From an uncultured Odoribacter sp. (GTDB lineage Bacteria; Bacteroidota; Bacteroidia; Bacteroidales; Marinifilaceae), in the NCBI GenBank assembly GCA_910578105.1, contig CAJTPD010000002.1, positions 331,269-395,268 of the forward strand: a stretch of DNA of 64,000 nt, in the 5' to 3' direction. The notes below the pieces were generated by a model. The model was not told where the DNA came from, ran no database searches, and saw only the letters and a program-made list of their open reading frames with translations. Below, piece by piece: positions 52,156 through 60,230 of the stretch. Each line of letters starts with the position of its first letter. The first letter of the stretch is position 1. Made by a program: the position numbers and the translations under genes.

Positions 52156-53721
52156 ATGAAAACACGGTTATTAATTATATGTGGATTGTTAGGGGGGATG
52201 GTATTCCATTCTTGCTACAAAGATTTAGGTAATTACGATTACCGGGAAATTAATGAAGTTATGATTGGGGAAGCCGGATTTGTCGATACAACTTATAATT
52301 ATGTGAGTTTTGTTGATACGTTGCGGATTACCCCTGAAGTGGAGAATTCAATCATTCAAGACCCGGATAATTACGAATTCCGGTGGATTTTGAATGGCAA
52401 GGATGAGATCGGCTATGAAAAGGATTTGATTTGGCCGGTGAATCGTCCGCAAGGCGGATATACATTGTTTTTCCGTATTAAAGATAAATCTACGGGAGTG
52501 GTTGTAACCCGTTCGGTAGGTGTGAATCTGATTACAAATTTCTCCAATGGTTGGTTGGTATGGGGAGAAAATGAGAATGGAGAAGCGCAATTGGATATGT
52601 TGGCTTTTGTAAATAATGATACATTATTGATGAAAGATATTTTGAATGGTTCGGAGTTGCCGGTTCTGCGGAAACCGACGTTTTTATTTTTACCCATTTC
52701 GATAGGGGATAATGCAATACAATTGGGGTCGGAGGATGGAACTTATAAATTGGATAAAAATAGTCTGACTCCGCTTGAAGATGCACATTTGAAATATAGT
52801 TTTTGGGACCTTTCGTCAGTGGGCAATTGTGTGTTGCAAAATGCTAATCAAATGATGTTTTTCCGGGTAGAAACAATAGACGGCAATCTATATTTTGATA
52901 ACGATCGTTTTGGTGGTTACCAAAAAATAGGAAATCCGTCTAATCATTATAAAGGGGATTATGAATTATTTAAAATGGGGAATAAGGTGGGTTTTGATTT
53001 TTCTTCGCCAAGCAGCTCAGTGATTGTTGTGTATGATGATGACAACAAATGTTTCCTTTATCAAGGAAGTACCTCTCCTATGGGAGGCGGAGTCAACGGT
53101 TATTGTGCTCCGATTCCTAATATTATTGTAAATGATGATTTCTGGACTCCCGGAAAAGATTTTGTGACTGCAATTAATTCCCGTAATGTTATGATTTCGA
53201 ATTACACTATTTTAAAAAATCCGGGTTCTTCTTCTCCTTCGGATTATTATTTATATCCATATAAAATAAATGTTTCTTTCTCTGGGCTTGAGTTTACTCA
53301 TAGAAATCCGCAACAATTAACAAATGCGGAGGATATAGATAAGGCGGAATTTTTTGCTTGCAGTTCGCGAAAGACTGTGATATTTTATACTGTCGGCAGT
53401 CGTTTGTATGGTTACGATTATTCTACGGCACAGGGGAAATTGTTGCTTGACTTTGAGGGGAAAGACAGGATTACGGAGGATGGGCAACCTGTAACGGAGG
53501 TGATTACGGCTATGTGGAACGAACAATATATTATGGGGATGTCTCCTTTCGGAGATGAGTTTTATATCGGTTTGTATAATCCGGCCAAGCCGGCTTCTTC
53601 TGCCGGCCGATTGGTGGGGTATCGTGTGATAGATAATCCGAATGATATTGTTATTGAAGAGATTCCGGACAATTCGTGGAAAGGATTGTGTAAAATAGCA
53701 AGTATGGCATATAAGTCATAA
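52156..53721 (+). CDS. PKD-like family lipoprotein (first locus)
   Basis: The 521-residue lipoprotein (lipobox FHSC, Cys20) continues YKDLGNYDYREINEV, the hallmark start of the Bacteroidota 'PKD-like family lipoprotein' group. Two Ig/PKD-like strand domains (~30-130) are followed by a larger beta-rich part with propeller-like repeats (WLVWGENENGEAQLDML, YGYDYSTAQGKLLLDFEG). It is probably surface-exposed and part of the SusC/D complex as a ligand-binding component. No catalytic motif is visible. It lies 11 bases after the DUF4843 gene. Confidence 0.8.
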   Translation: MKTRLLIICGLLGGMVFHSCYKDLGNYDYREINEVMIGEAGFVDTTYNYVSFVDTLRITPEVENSIIQDPDNYEFRWILNGKDEIGYEKDLIWPVNRPQGGYTLFFRIKDKSTGVVVTRSVGVNLITNFSNGWLVWGENENGEAQLDMLAFVNNDTLLMKDILNGSELPVLRKPTFLFLPISIGDNAIQLGSEDGTYKLDKNSLTPLEDAHLKYSFWDLSSVGNCVLQNANQMMFFRVETIDGNLYFDNDRFGGYQKIGNPSNHYKGDYELFKMGNKVGFDFSSPSSSVIVVYDDDNKCFLYQGSTSPMGGGVNGYCAPIPNIIVNDDFWTPGKDFVTAINSRNVMISNYTILKNPGSSSPSDYYLYPYKINVSFSGLEFTHRNPQQLTNAEDIDKAEFFACSSRKTVIFYTVGSRLYGYDYSTAQGKLLLDFEGKDRITEDGQPVTEVITAMWNEQYIMGMSPFGDEFYIGLYNPAKPASSAGRLVGYRVIDNPNDIVIEEIPDNSWKGLCKIASMAYKS

Positions 53722-53732
53722 TACCGTTGATT

Positions 53733-54218
53733 ATGAGGGCATGTGTTTTAGTTATTAGTTTGGTACTGTTGTTTCTGAATGGTTTTTCGCAACAACAATT
53801 GCCAGCTGTGACGGTAGAGAATCCGGGAGGTGACCGGTATGCGATAAAGGAAGTGATGAATGATTCCGTACCAGTGGTACTGGCTTTTTGGGCAACTACT
53901 TGTAAACCTTGTATTCAGGAATTAGACGCATTGAGTGAGGTATTTGAGGATTGGAGAGAAAAGTTGGATTTTAAGGTGGTGGCGGTATCGACGGACGACA
54001 GTCGGGCAGCGTTGAGAGCACGTTCGATGGCAGAGGGACGGGAATGGCCCTTTGAGCTTTTATTGGACAAGAATCAAGAGTTGAAGAGGGCAATGAATGT
54101 GAATAGCATTCCGTTTTTGTTTATTCTGGATAAGACAGGAAAAGTGGTTTATTCCCATTGCGGATATACGCCGGGAGCGGAAGCAGAAGTGTTGAATGTC
54201 CTTGAAAAGTTAAAGTGA
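53733..54218 (+). CDS. TlpA-family periplasmic thioredoxin-like protein (first locus)
   Basis: This exported thiol-disulfide oxidoreductase of the TlpA/ResA type has 161 residues. It has a signal peptide (~1-22, ending NGFSQ) and the active site AFWATTCKPCIQEL with Cys57 and Cys60. It also has VVAVSTDDSRAALRA and the cis-Pro region NSIPFLFILD. The ATG at 53733 was chosen over the TTG at 53727. The stop overlaps the start of the DUF6029 gene. It probably keeps a partner cysteine reduced, for instance that of the Omp28 protein two genes downstream. Confidence 0.9.
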   Translation: MRACVLVISLVLLFLNGFSQQQLPAVTVENPGGDRYAIKEVMNDSVPVVLAFWATTCKPCIQELDALSEVFEDWREKLDFKVVAVSTDDSRAALRARSMAEGREWPFELLLDKNQELKRAMNVNSIPFLFILDKTGKVVYSHCGYTPGAEAEVLNVLEKLK

Positions 54219-55783
54219 TGAGAGTTGTAAACTTGTTAGTGTTAGTTGGTTGTTTTTGTATCCTGACCCGTCCTGTTGACGGGCAGGAACAAAAATACGG
54301 CATGCTTTCCGGTGGTTTCGAGACGAATACGGTTTATTACATGAAAGATGGGAAAACGGGGGCGATCCGTCCGGACGACCGGTTTGGTTCGAACAATTAT
54401 TTAAATTTAGACTATCAGTGGCGTAAGTTCTCTATTGGCGTACTGTTTGAGGCTTATGTACCTGTTTTGCAGGGATTGGCGGGGGAATTGAGTGATTGCG
54501 GTATTGTCGGTAAGTATGTGGCTTTTGAGGACCGGGATTTGAAGGTCCGTGTAGGTGATTTTTATGAACAATTCGGCAGTGGTATGGTATTCCGGGCTTA
54601 CGAGGAACGTTCGTTGGGACTGAATACGTCAGTAGAGGGGGTCCGTTTGTTTTATTCGTTCCGGGATAAAGTCAATATCAAAGGTATTTACGGACGTCCT
54701 CGGAGATTTATGAAACATGCATCTTCTTGGGTAAGGGGAGGAGATTTACAGGTGGATTTTGGGAATATATTGGGATGGACGGAAACGGGTGTTGCGGTGG
54801 AAGGCAGTTTTGTCAACCGTTATGAGGAGTATGTGGGAAACCGGGAAATTGAGTCGAATGTGGATGCTTATTCCGTGCGTTTTGCATTGGAGCATTCCGG
54901 ATTTTCTTTGCGGGGAGAATATGCCGGGAAATCGAAAGATCCTGCATTGTATAATAATTATACGATGGAAAAGGGACAGGGGCTGTTGCTGGAGGGAGGA
55001 TATGTCCGGAAAGGTATGGGAATACAATTGAATTTCCGCAGTCTGAACCGGATGGTATTCCGTTCTTCGCGGGAGGCTGTCGGTTTGGAAGAAGGGTTGA
55101 ATTATTTGCCTGCGCTGACTCGTCAGCATACGTATTCTTTGGCAAATTTGTATGCTTATGCCACTCAGGGAAACGGAGAGACGGGAGGACAAGTGGACTT
55201 TTATTATAATTTCCGGAAACGGACGGCACTGGGAGGAAAATATGGCTGGAAGTTACAAGCTAATTTTTCGGCTTATTATAATTTGAAAGAAGGCTTGTGT
55301 AGTGTGGGTAACGAATTATTTTACCGGGATGTAAATATTGATGTCACTAAGAAATGGAGTCCTTCCTGGAAAACGGTATTTTTTTACAGTATGCAGGATT
55401 TCAGTCCTTTTGTATGGGGGAAACCGGGTAAAACTTACCATGCGCACATTGTGGTGGCAGATGCTGTTTATACATGGGCGAACCGTTATTCGCTGCGTTT
55501 GGAAGGGCAGCATTTGTGGACAAAACAGGATGAGGGCAATTGGATGGCTTTATCGGCAGAGTTGGGAATTGCTCCGGCATGGAGTTTTTTTGCGGCGGAT
55601 ATGTATAATTACGGACAGACGAACATCCATTATTACAATGGTGGTTTGAGTTATTCCAAATCGCGGACGAGGGTGGCGTTGCAATATGGCCGTAACCGGG
55701 CCGGTGTGCAATGTGCCGGGGGTGTATGCCGGGAGATGCCGGCTTATACGGGATTTAATCTGACATTGACTTCTTCATTTTAA
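54218..55783 (+). CDS. DUF6029-type outer-membrane protein (first locus)
   Basis: The 521-residue protein has a signal peptide (~1-23, ending VDG) and a strand-rich body that looks like a beta-barrel. The region GDFYEQFGSGMVFRAYEERSLGLNTSVEGVRLFYS at about residues 108-142 is characteristic of DUF6029 proteins. The C-terminus ends in TLTSSF with a terminal Phe, as in outer-membrane barrels. The function of this family is unknown. Translation is coupled to the TlpA gene by a one-base overlap (tgATG). Confidence 0.75.
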   Translation: MRVVNLLVLVGCFCILTRPVDGQEQKYGMLSGGFETNTVYYMKDGKTGAIRPDDRFGSNNYLNLDYQWRKFSIGVLFEAYVPVLQGLAGELSDCGIVGKYVAFEDRDLKVRVGDFYEQFGSGMVFRAYEERSLGLNTSVEGVRLFYSFRDKVNIKGIYGRPRRFMKHASSWVRGGDLQVDFGNILGWTETGVAVEGSFVNRYEEYVGNREIESNVDAYSVRFALEHSGFSLRGEYAGKSKDPALYNNYTMEKGQGLLLEGGYVRKGMGIQLNFRSLNRMVFRSSREAVGLEEGLNYLPALTRQHTYSLANLYAYATQGNGETGGQVDFYYNFRKRTALGGKYGWKLQANFSAYYNLKEGLCSVGNELFYRDVNIDVTKKWSPSWKTVFFYSMQDFSPFVWGKPGKTYHAHIVVADAVYTWANRYSLRLEGQHLWTKQDEGNWMALSAELGIAPAWSFFAADMYNYGQTNIHYYNGGLSYSKSRTRVALQYGRNRAGVQCAGGVCREMPAYTGFNLTLTSSF

Positions 55784-55804
55784 TGAATAATAAAAAATAG
55801 AATA

Positions 55805-56830
55805 ATGAAACAGGTATTAGTTTGGTTTATATGTCTGTTGACAATCGGTGTTACTGCTTGTTCGGACAGTGATGAAAAAAATGGTTTGCAGTTAAGTGCG
55901 ACTCGTGACAAAATTTTGGCAAATGGCTCGGATGAAGTATATTTTACGGTGACTACCGGAGGAACCGATGTTACTTCGGCAGCGGTAATCAAGGAGCAGA
56001 CTTCCGGGGAAGTATTGACAAACGGGGTATTTGTGACTTCGGTTGCCGGTACTTATTCCTTTGTAGCGGAATATGACGGGATTCGTTCGGAAGTGGTGAC
56101 TGTGGTAGCGGAGAATGGTGCCGGGTTTAAGAAGAATGTATTGGTAATGAAATTTACCGCTATAGGTTGTACTTATTGTCCGCGGGCGACACATGCTATT
56201 TCGCAGGCGGAAGAGGAGGTTCCGGGACGTATCTGTCCGGTGTCCATTTACGGAACTTTGGGAGGTATGAAAGATTTTATGGTGGATGAATACATAGAAT
56301 CTTTTCAGAAACAGTTTAAGTTTGGCAGCAATTACCCGACTGTGGTTATTGACCATGCAGACAAGTGGAATTACAGTGATGGTATTGAAGGAATGGCTTT
56401 TGCAAAAGCATTGAATGCCGACGGGAAAGTAGGTATTGCGCTTTCTACTGAGTGGAACGGAGATGATCTGAAAGTGGAGGTGAAGGTGAAAGGCAGCGGG
56501 AAAGTGGATTATGCGACTAATTTGGTTGTAGCTATATTGGAGAATAATCTGTATGCCAAACAAACGGGTGCGGAAACAGATGATGATAATTATCACCATC
56601 ACGTGTTGCGGTATTGTTTGACGGATTTGTACGGAGCCGAACACAGGATTGAAAAAGGGACATTGAATATGTCGGAGGATTATGTAAAGACGTTTACTTA
56701 TCCGGTGTCTTCGGAATTTAAAAAAGAGAATCTGGAAGTGGTGGCTTATGTGTTGAAAAGTTCAGACAAATCGGCTTTGAATTGTCAGAAAGTAGCAGCT
56801 GGTAAAAAGGTAGATTATGAAAAGTTGTAA
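55805..56830 (+). CDS. Omp28-related lipoprotein with CxxC thioredoxin-like site (first locus)
   Basis: The 341-residue lipoprotein (lipobox GVTAC, Cys19) has an Ig-like N-terminal part (~25-105). A thioredoxin-fold part follows with KFTAIGCTYCPRATHAI: Cys122 and Cys125 form a CxxC site. The C-terminal domain is strand-rich. The match is to the Omp28 family, first known from Porphyromonas. The CxxC suggests that it shuttles electrons or holds a metal at the outer membrane, with the TlpA protein as a likely partner. The gene overlaps the metalloprotease start by 14 bases. Confidence 0.85.
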   Translation: MKQVLVWFICLLTIGVTACSDSDEKNGLQLSATRDKILANGSDEVYFTVTTGGTDVTSAAVIKEQTSGEVLTNGVFVTSVAGTYSFVAEYDGIRSEVVTVVAENGAGFKKNVLVMKFTAIGCTYCPRATHAISQAEEEVPGRICPVSIYGTLGGMKDFMVDEYIESFQKQFKFGSNYPTVVIDHADKWNYSDGIEGMAFAKALNADGKVGIALSTEWNGDDLKVEVKVKGSGKVDYATNLVVAILENNLYAKQTGAETDDDNYHHHVLRYCLTDLYGAEHRIEKGTLNMSEDYVKTFTYPVSSEFKKENLEVVAYVLKSSDKSALNCQKVAAGKKVDYEKL

Positions 56831-58067
56831 GTTTTTACGGCGATTGTGGTGTGTGCTTGCAGCAGGCTGTTGTCTGCTGTGTGCTTGTTCGGATGACGGG
56901 GGGGATAAGTCGGAACCCCGGTTGCCGATACAGGTGTCGGAAACGCTGATTGAGGCGGATGCGGCGGGAAAAATTCACAAAGTGTTCATTGAAGCGGCAG
57001 GAGCGTGGAGTATTGAGGGGATGACAGAATGGTGCCGGGTAGATAAAGAACGGGGAAGTTTTACTGATACCGTAACCGTGATGGTGGACGAACAGGTGTT
57101 CCGGGAAGAGCGGAGTTGTGAGTTAGTGGTTGTGGAAACAGGAGGAGATCCGCACAAGGTGACCGTCAAACAAGCCGGTGCTTTGCAGGATTATGTGTAT
57201 CGTTTGCCGGTGGTGTTCCATATTTTATACGATGATGCCGCTGATATTAACCAAAATATCCATGCTAATTTTTTGAATGATATTTTGCCTTATTGCAGCG
57301 GATTATACCGGAAAGGGCATAATGGGCTGGATATGGGAGTTGAGTTTTATATGGCGACAGTTGCTCCGGACGGAAAGCATTTGGAAGAACCTGGCATTCA
57401 CCGGGTGCAATGGGCTAAGACGAATGTCAGTGCTTATGATTTCATACAGAGTACGGGTGCGGAAGACTTGGCGTTGCTATGGGATCCGAATGAATATGTG
57501 AATATTGTGGTGTTTCCGTTTTTAGAGAGCAATATGGGTATGACCGGTATATCAACGATGCCGTATACAGTTTCGGAGGGCGGTTTGAAGGGATTGGTAG
57601 CCGGGGATATGTATTTTAACCATCCGGTAAGTAAGATGTGTTGTGTTGCTTTGAATACGCAGTATGCCATCCGTCTGAATGCCAAACAGATTGTGGCCCA
57701 CGAGTTGGGGCATTATCTGGGTTTGTTCCATGTATTTTCGAATACAGATGAATTGCAGACGGATTATTGTGCGGATACGCCTAATTATAACCGGAAAGCC
57801 TATCTGGACGAATGCCGGCAAATCATAGCGGTCGAAGGCATCGAAAGTGAGCGTTTGTTTGAGCGGAAAGGGGATGGCGGTGTCACCTTTATTTCGCGCA
57901 ATGTGATGGATTACGAATATACCTATCAGGACGAATTTACGGCCGACCAGTATAAACGCATCCGGCATGTATTGGAGAATAGTCCCTTGATTCCAGGTAT
58001 CAAAAAATCCCGTAAAGGGGCGACGAAATGCACCGGGGAGATTCCTGAAATGGTGTTTATGGAATAA
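56817..58067 (+). CDS. Zinc-dependent metalloproteinase lipoprotein with BACON domain (first locus)
   Basis: The 416-residue surface-type lipoprotein (lipobox LLCAC, Cys24) has a BACON/Ig-like domain (~38-123, with GAWSIEGMTEWCRVDKERGSF) and then a metzincin protease domain. The zinc site is HELGHYLGLFH (His295, His299, His305, with Glu296 as base), and the Met-turn is VMDYEY with Met364. This resembles the BF0631-type metalloproteinase lipoproteins of Bacteroides. It is the last gene of the locus, followed by the strong terminator at 58098-58137. It probably cuts host or dietary proteins for the SusC/D importer or releases a bound ligand. Confidence 0.9.
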   Translation: MKSCKFLRRLWCVLAAGCCLLCACSDDGGDKSEPRLPIQVSETLIEADAAGKIHKVFIEAAGAWSIEGMTEWCRVDKERGSFTDTVTVMVDEQVFREERSCELVVVETGGDPHKVTVKQAGALQDYVYRLPVVFHILYDDAADINQNIHANFLNDILPYCSGLYRKGHNGLDMGVEFYMATVAPDGKHLEEPGIHRVQWAKTNVSAYDFIQSTGAEDLALLWDPNEYVNIVVFPFLESNMGMTGISTMPYTVSEGGLKGLVAGDMYFNHPVSKMCCVALNTQYAIRLNAKQIVAHELGHYLGLFHVFSNTDELQTDYCADTPNYNRKAYLDECRQIIAVEGIESERLFERKGDGGVTFISRNVMDYEYTYQDEFTADQYKRIRHVLENSPLIPGIKKSRKGATKCTGEIPEMVFME

Positions 58068-58097
58068 AAAGCGGTTTGCGGAAAGATTCCATGTCTG

Positions 58098-58137
58098 GCG
58101 TCTTCAAAAGAGGTAATGGCTTTTGAAGACGCTTTTT
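58098..58137 (+). terminator. Strong terminator at the end of the first SusC/D locus
   Basis: GCGTCTTCAAAAG at 58098-58110 pairs perfectly with CTTTTGAAGACGC at 58120-58132 over a nine-base loop, followed by five T. It separates the two loci. Confidence 0.92.
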
Positions 58138-58292
58138 AATGTCCCTGCTATAATCCGTAAATGAAAGAAGAACTGTTTATATCCGATATGTCAATAGAGA
58201 ACGGCTGAAGAACAAGGAATTGTAAGATTGACGACACAAGCTGAATTTCCTGTTTCGGTAAATCCCTGTTTTGTTGTTTTTGGCAAATGCAC

Positions 58293-58300
58293 TATCTTTG
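58293..58300 (+). promoter_or_regulatory. Promoter of the second ECF sigma gene
   Basis: TATCTTTG (-7 box) has TTTTG at 58269-58273, 19 bases upstream, which fits the -33 element. It lies 28 bases before the ATG at 58328 and inside the longer alternative reading frame from 58271, so it decides the start. Confidence 0.7.
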
Positions 58301-58327
58301 AATGTCAAAAATATCTTTCAGGTTGTT

Positions 58328-58879
58328 ATGGGGAGAGAGACTGAAGCATGCGATGTAAAGATTTTGTTTGAAAATTCTTTCCGGGAATTTTTTAAATCGT
58401 TGTGTTTTCATGCAATGAGTTTTGTGAAGGATGAGGAAGTTGCCAAAGATATTGTGCATGATGTTTTTCTGACGGTATGGATCCGGCGTGATGAAATTGA
58501 TTTTGCTCAGCCGATACTTCCCTATCTGCTTAGTCTTACCCGTCACAGAGCCATTAATTATCTGGAACACCTGAAAGTGAAAGTCCGTCACGCCGAACAG
58601 AAACCTGAAGCGGAAGAGGTTTATTTACCGGCCGATGATGCCGGACATGAAGAATTGATTCTGAAAATCAAGGCGCGGATCGGAACATTGCCGGACAGGT
58701 GCAGGGAAGTGATGTTTCTTTATCTTATCGAGTGTAAAAAATACAAGGAAATAGCGGAAATATTAGGCATTTCTGTAAATACTGTTAAAACCCATATCTC
58801 CACTGGCTTAAAAAATCTTCGTGAAGAATTTCCGGCTTCGTTACTTCTTCTTTGTTTTCCATACCTAAAAAATTATTAA
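58328..58879 (+). CDS. ECF-type RNA polymerase sigma factor (second SusC/D locus)
   Basis: The 183-residue ECF sigma factor has region 2 at ~15-85 (LCFHAMSFVKDEEVAKDIVHDVFLTVWIRRDE, LSLTRHRAINYLEHLK). Region 4 is at ~120-175 (LPDRCREVMFLYLIECKKYKEIAEILGISVNTVKTHISTGLKNL). It is related to, but distinct from, the first sigma factor of this window. The start at 58328 follows from the promoter at 58269-58300. It pairs with the FecR protein coded 87 bases downstream. Confidence 0.93.
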   Translation: MGRETEACDVKILFENSFREFFKSLCFHAMSFVKDEEVAKDIVHDVFLTVWIRRDEIDFAQPILPYLLSLTRHRAINYLEHLKVKVRHAEQKPEAEEVYLPADDAGHEELILKIKARIGTLPDRCREVMFLYLIECKKYKEIAEILGISVNTVKTHISTGLKNLREEFPASLLLLCFPYLKNY

Positions 58880-58899
58880 AAATAATTTCATTTTAACTC

Positions 58900-58931
58900 A
58901 CCCCTTTTTTACTCGTATCTGTGTTATATAT
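58900..58931 (+). promoter_or_regulatory. Possible ECF-sigma promoter between sigma and fecR (second locus)
   Basis: ACCCCTTTTTT is followed, 22 bases after ACC, by TGTTATATAT, a layout like that at 45288-45317. GTGTT/AACAC also forms a short inverted repeat at 58921-58938. Confidence 0.3.
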
Positions 58932-58966
58932 ACAACACGGTTTAATTTTCGATAAACGTAGCAGAT

Positions 58967-60145
58967 ATGGGACGTCAAGGTGAAGAAACTGATATTGATT
59001 ACATTCTTTCTCATTTGCAGGACCCGGCAGGTCTCTTGGATCCTGAATTTTTAGTGTGGTTGCAGGTTCCTGTCCACCGGAAACTTTTTGAGGAAATCCG
59101 GAATCAGCAGGAAGCTTTCATGCGTTTCAGCATGGAGGATTCCATAGATGTGGACCGGGAGTATGAGCGGCTACAGGCTAAAATTCGTTTTTCACATAGG
59201 CGGAGCGGATGGAGATGGATGGTTGCGGCAGCTTGTGTCGTGGTTGTGTTTGGTGTTTCATTGGTTTTCCGGTACACCCGGCCTGTCAGTATGGTTGAAG
59301 AAAAGCCGTTGGCCTTGTTGGAAGGGAGGAAAACTGCGGAGTTGATTTTGGCGAGCGGTGAGCGTATCCATTTAGAAAAGAACAGGGTTGAACTCCGGGA
59401 AAGCAACGGAACTTTGATAGTGAATGATAGCAGTTGCAGCCTGGCTTATCATCGGGATGCATCAGCCGTGGGACAAACAGAGGAGAAAGCTATCGTTTAT
59501 CATACGCTTGTGATACCGGCAGGGGCTGATTATACACTCACTTTGGCCGATGGCACAAATGTGAGGTTGAATTGTGAAACGAAATTCCGTTTTCCGGTAG
59601 AGTTTTCCGGAAAAGAACGTAAAGTATTTTTGGACGGAGAGGCCTATTTTGAAGTAAAAAAAGCCGGGGAATGGCCTTTTATCGTAGAAACGGAGGGTAT
59701 GCAGGTAAAGGTAAACGGTACTTGTTTCAATGTAAAATCCTACTGGTATGAGGACATCGTACATACTACCTTGGTGAGTGGTGCGGTGGAGGTGGCGAAT
59801 CCTAAAGCGATGGGCGAATCGGTCAGGTTGACACCTTCTCAGCAATATTATTTGAATAAACATGCTGACCGGGCGGAAGTGAGGAATGTAGATGTTACGC
59901 TTTATACCGGTTGGACGGAAGGTATGTTCGTTTTCAAAAAACAGCGGTTGGAGGATGTCATGAATACCCTGTCCCGTTGGTATACGGTTGATGTTTTTTA
60001 TGCTAATGAGTCGGTGAAAGATTTACGGATATCGGCCCATCTAGGACGTTATGAGCATATTGATTCTGTGTTGGAACTGTTGTGTGCTATGGATAAAGTG
60101 AATGTGAAAAGGAAAGGGAAAACGGTGATTATTGACCGGAAATAA
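58967..60145 (+). CDS. FecR-family anti-sigma factor (second SusC/D locus)
   Basis: The 392-residue protein has a cytoplasmic N-terminal part (~1-80) and one membrane helix at about 84-102 (WMVAAACVVVVFGVSLVF). The FecR domain follows (~180-280, VIPAGADYTLTLADGTNVRLNCETKFRFPVEF, VFLDGEAYFEVKKAG). The DUF4974-type end is FKKQRLEDVMNTLSRWYTVDVFYANE. The layout equals that of the first FecR. It should keep the second ECF sigma factor inactive until SusC signals. A perfect 10-bp hairpin follows its stop. Confidence 0.92.
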   Translation: MGRQGEETDIDYILSHLQDPAGLLDPEFLVWLQVPVHRKLFEEIRNQQEAFMRFSMEDSIDVDREYERLQAKIRFSHRRSGWRWMVAAACVVVVFGVSLVFRYTRPVSMVEEKPLALLEGRKTAELILASGERIHLEKNRVELRESNGTLIVNDSSCSLAYHRDASAVGQTEEKAIVYHTLVIPAGADYTLTLADGTNVRLNCETKFRFPVEFSGKERKVFLDGEAYFEVKKAGEWPFIVETEGMQVKVNGTCFNVKSYWYEDIVHTTLVSGAVEVANPKAMGESVRLTPSQQYYLNKHADRAEVRNVDVTLYTGWTEGMFVFKKQRLEDVMNTLSRWYTVDVFYANESVKDLRISAHLGRYEHIDSVLELLCAMDKVNVKRKGKTVIIDRK

Positions 60146-60153
60146 TTTCAAAA

Positions 60154-60189
60154 AGAGACCGGAGCCTGCGCCAACAATTTCCGGTCTCT
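60154..60189 (+). promoter_or_regulatory. Hairpin between fecR and susC (second locus)
   Basis: AGAGACCGGA at 60154-60163 pairs perfectly with TCCGGTCTCT at 60180-60189. As in the first locus it directly follows the fecR stop and precedes susC. The T-run is weak, so it may attenuate or protect RNA ends rather than end all transcription. Confidence 0.6.
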
Positions 60190-60230
60190 ACATAGTTAAT
60201 ATTAAAATTAAACTTAACCATTACAAAAGT

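Noticed and set aside
55892..56644. A 250-codon open frame on the minus strand opposite the Omp28-type gene
   Set aside because: Its composition is typical of antisense frames (Ile, His, Arg, Ser), and the plus-strand protein has a lipobox and CxxC site.
60132..60230. N-terminal extension of the second SusC from a GTG/ATG near 60132
   Set aside because: It overlaps the end of fecR and the intergenic hairpin and has no signal features. The ATG at 60231 directly precedes the typical signal segment.
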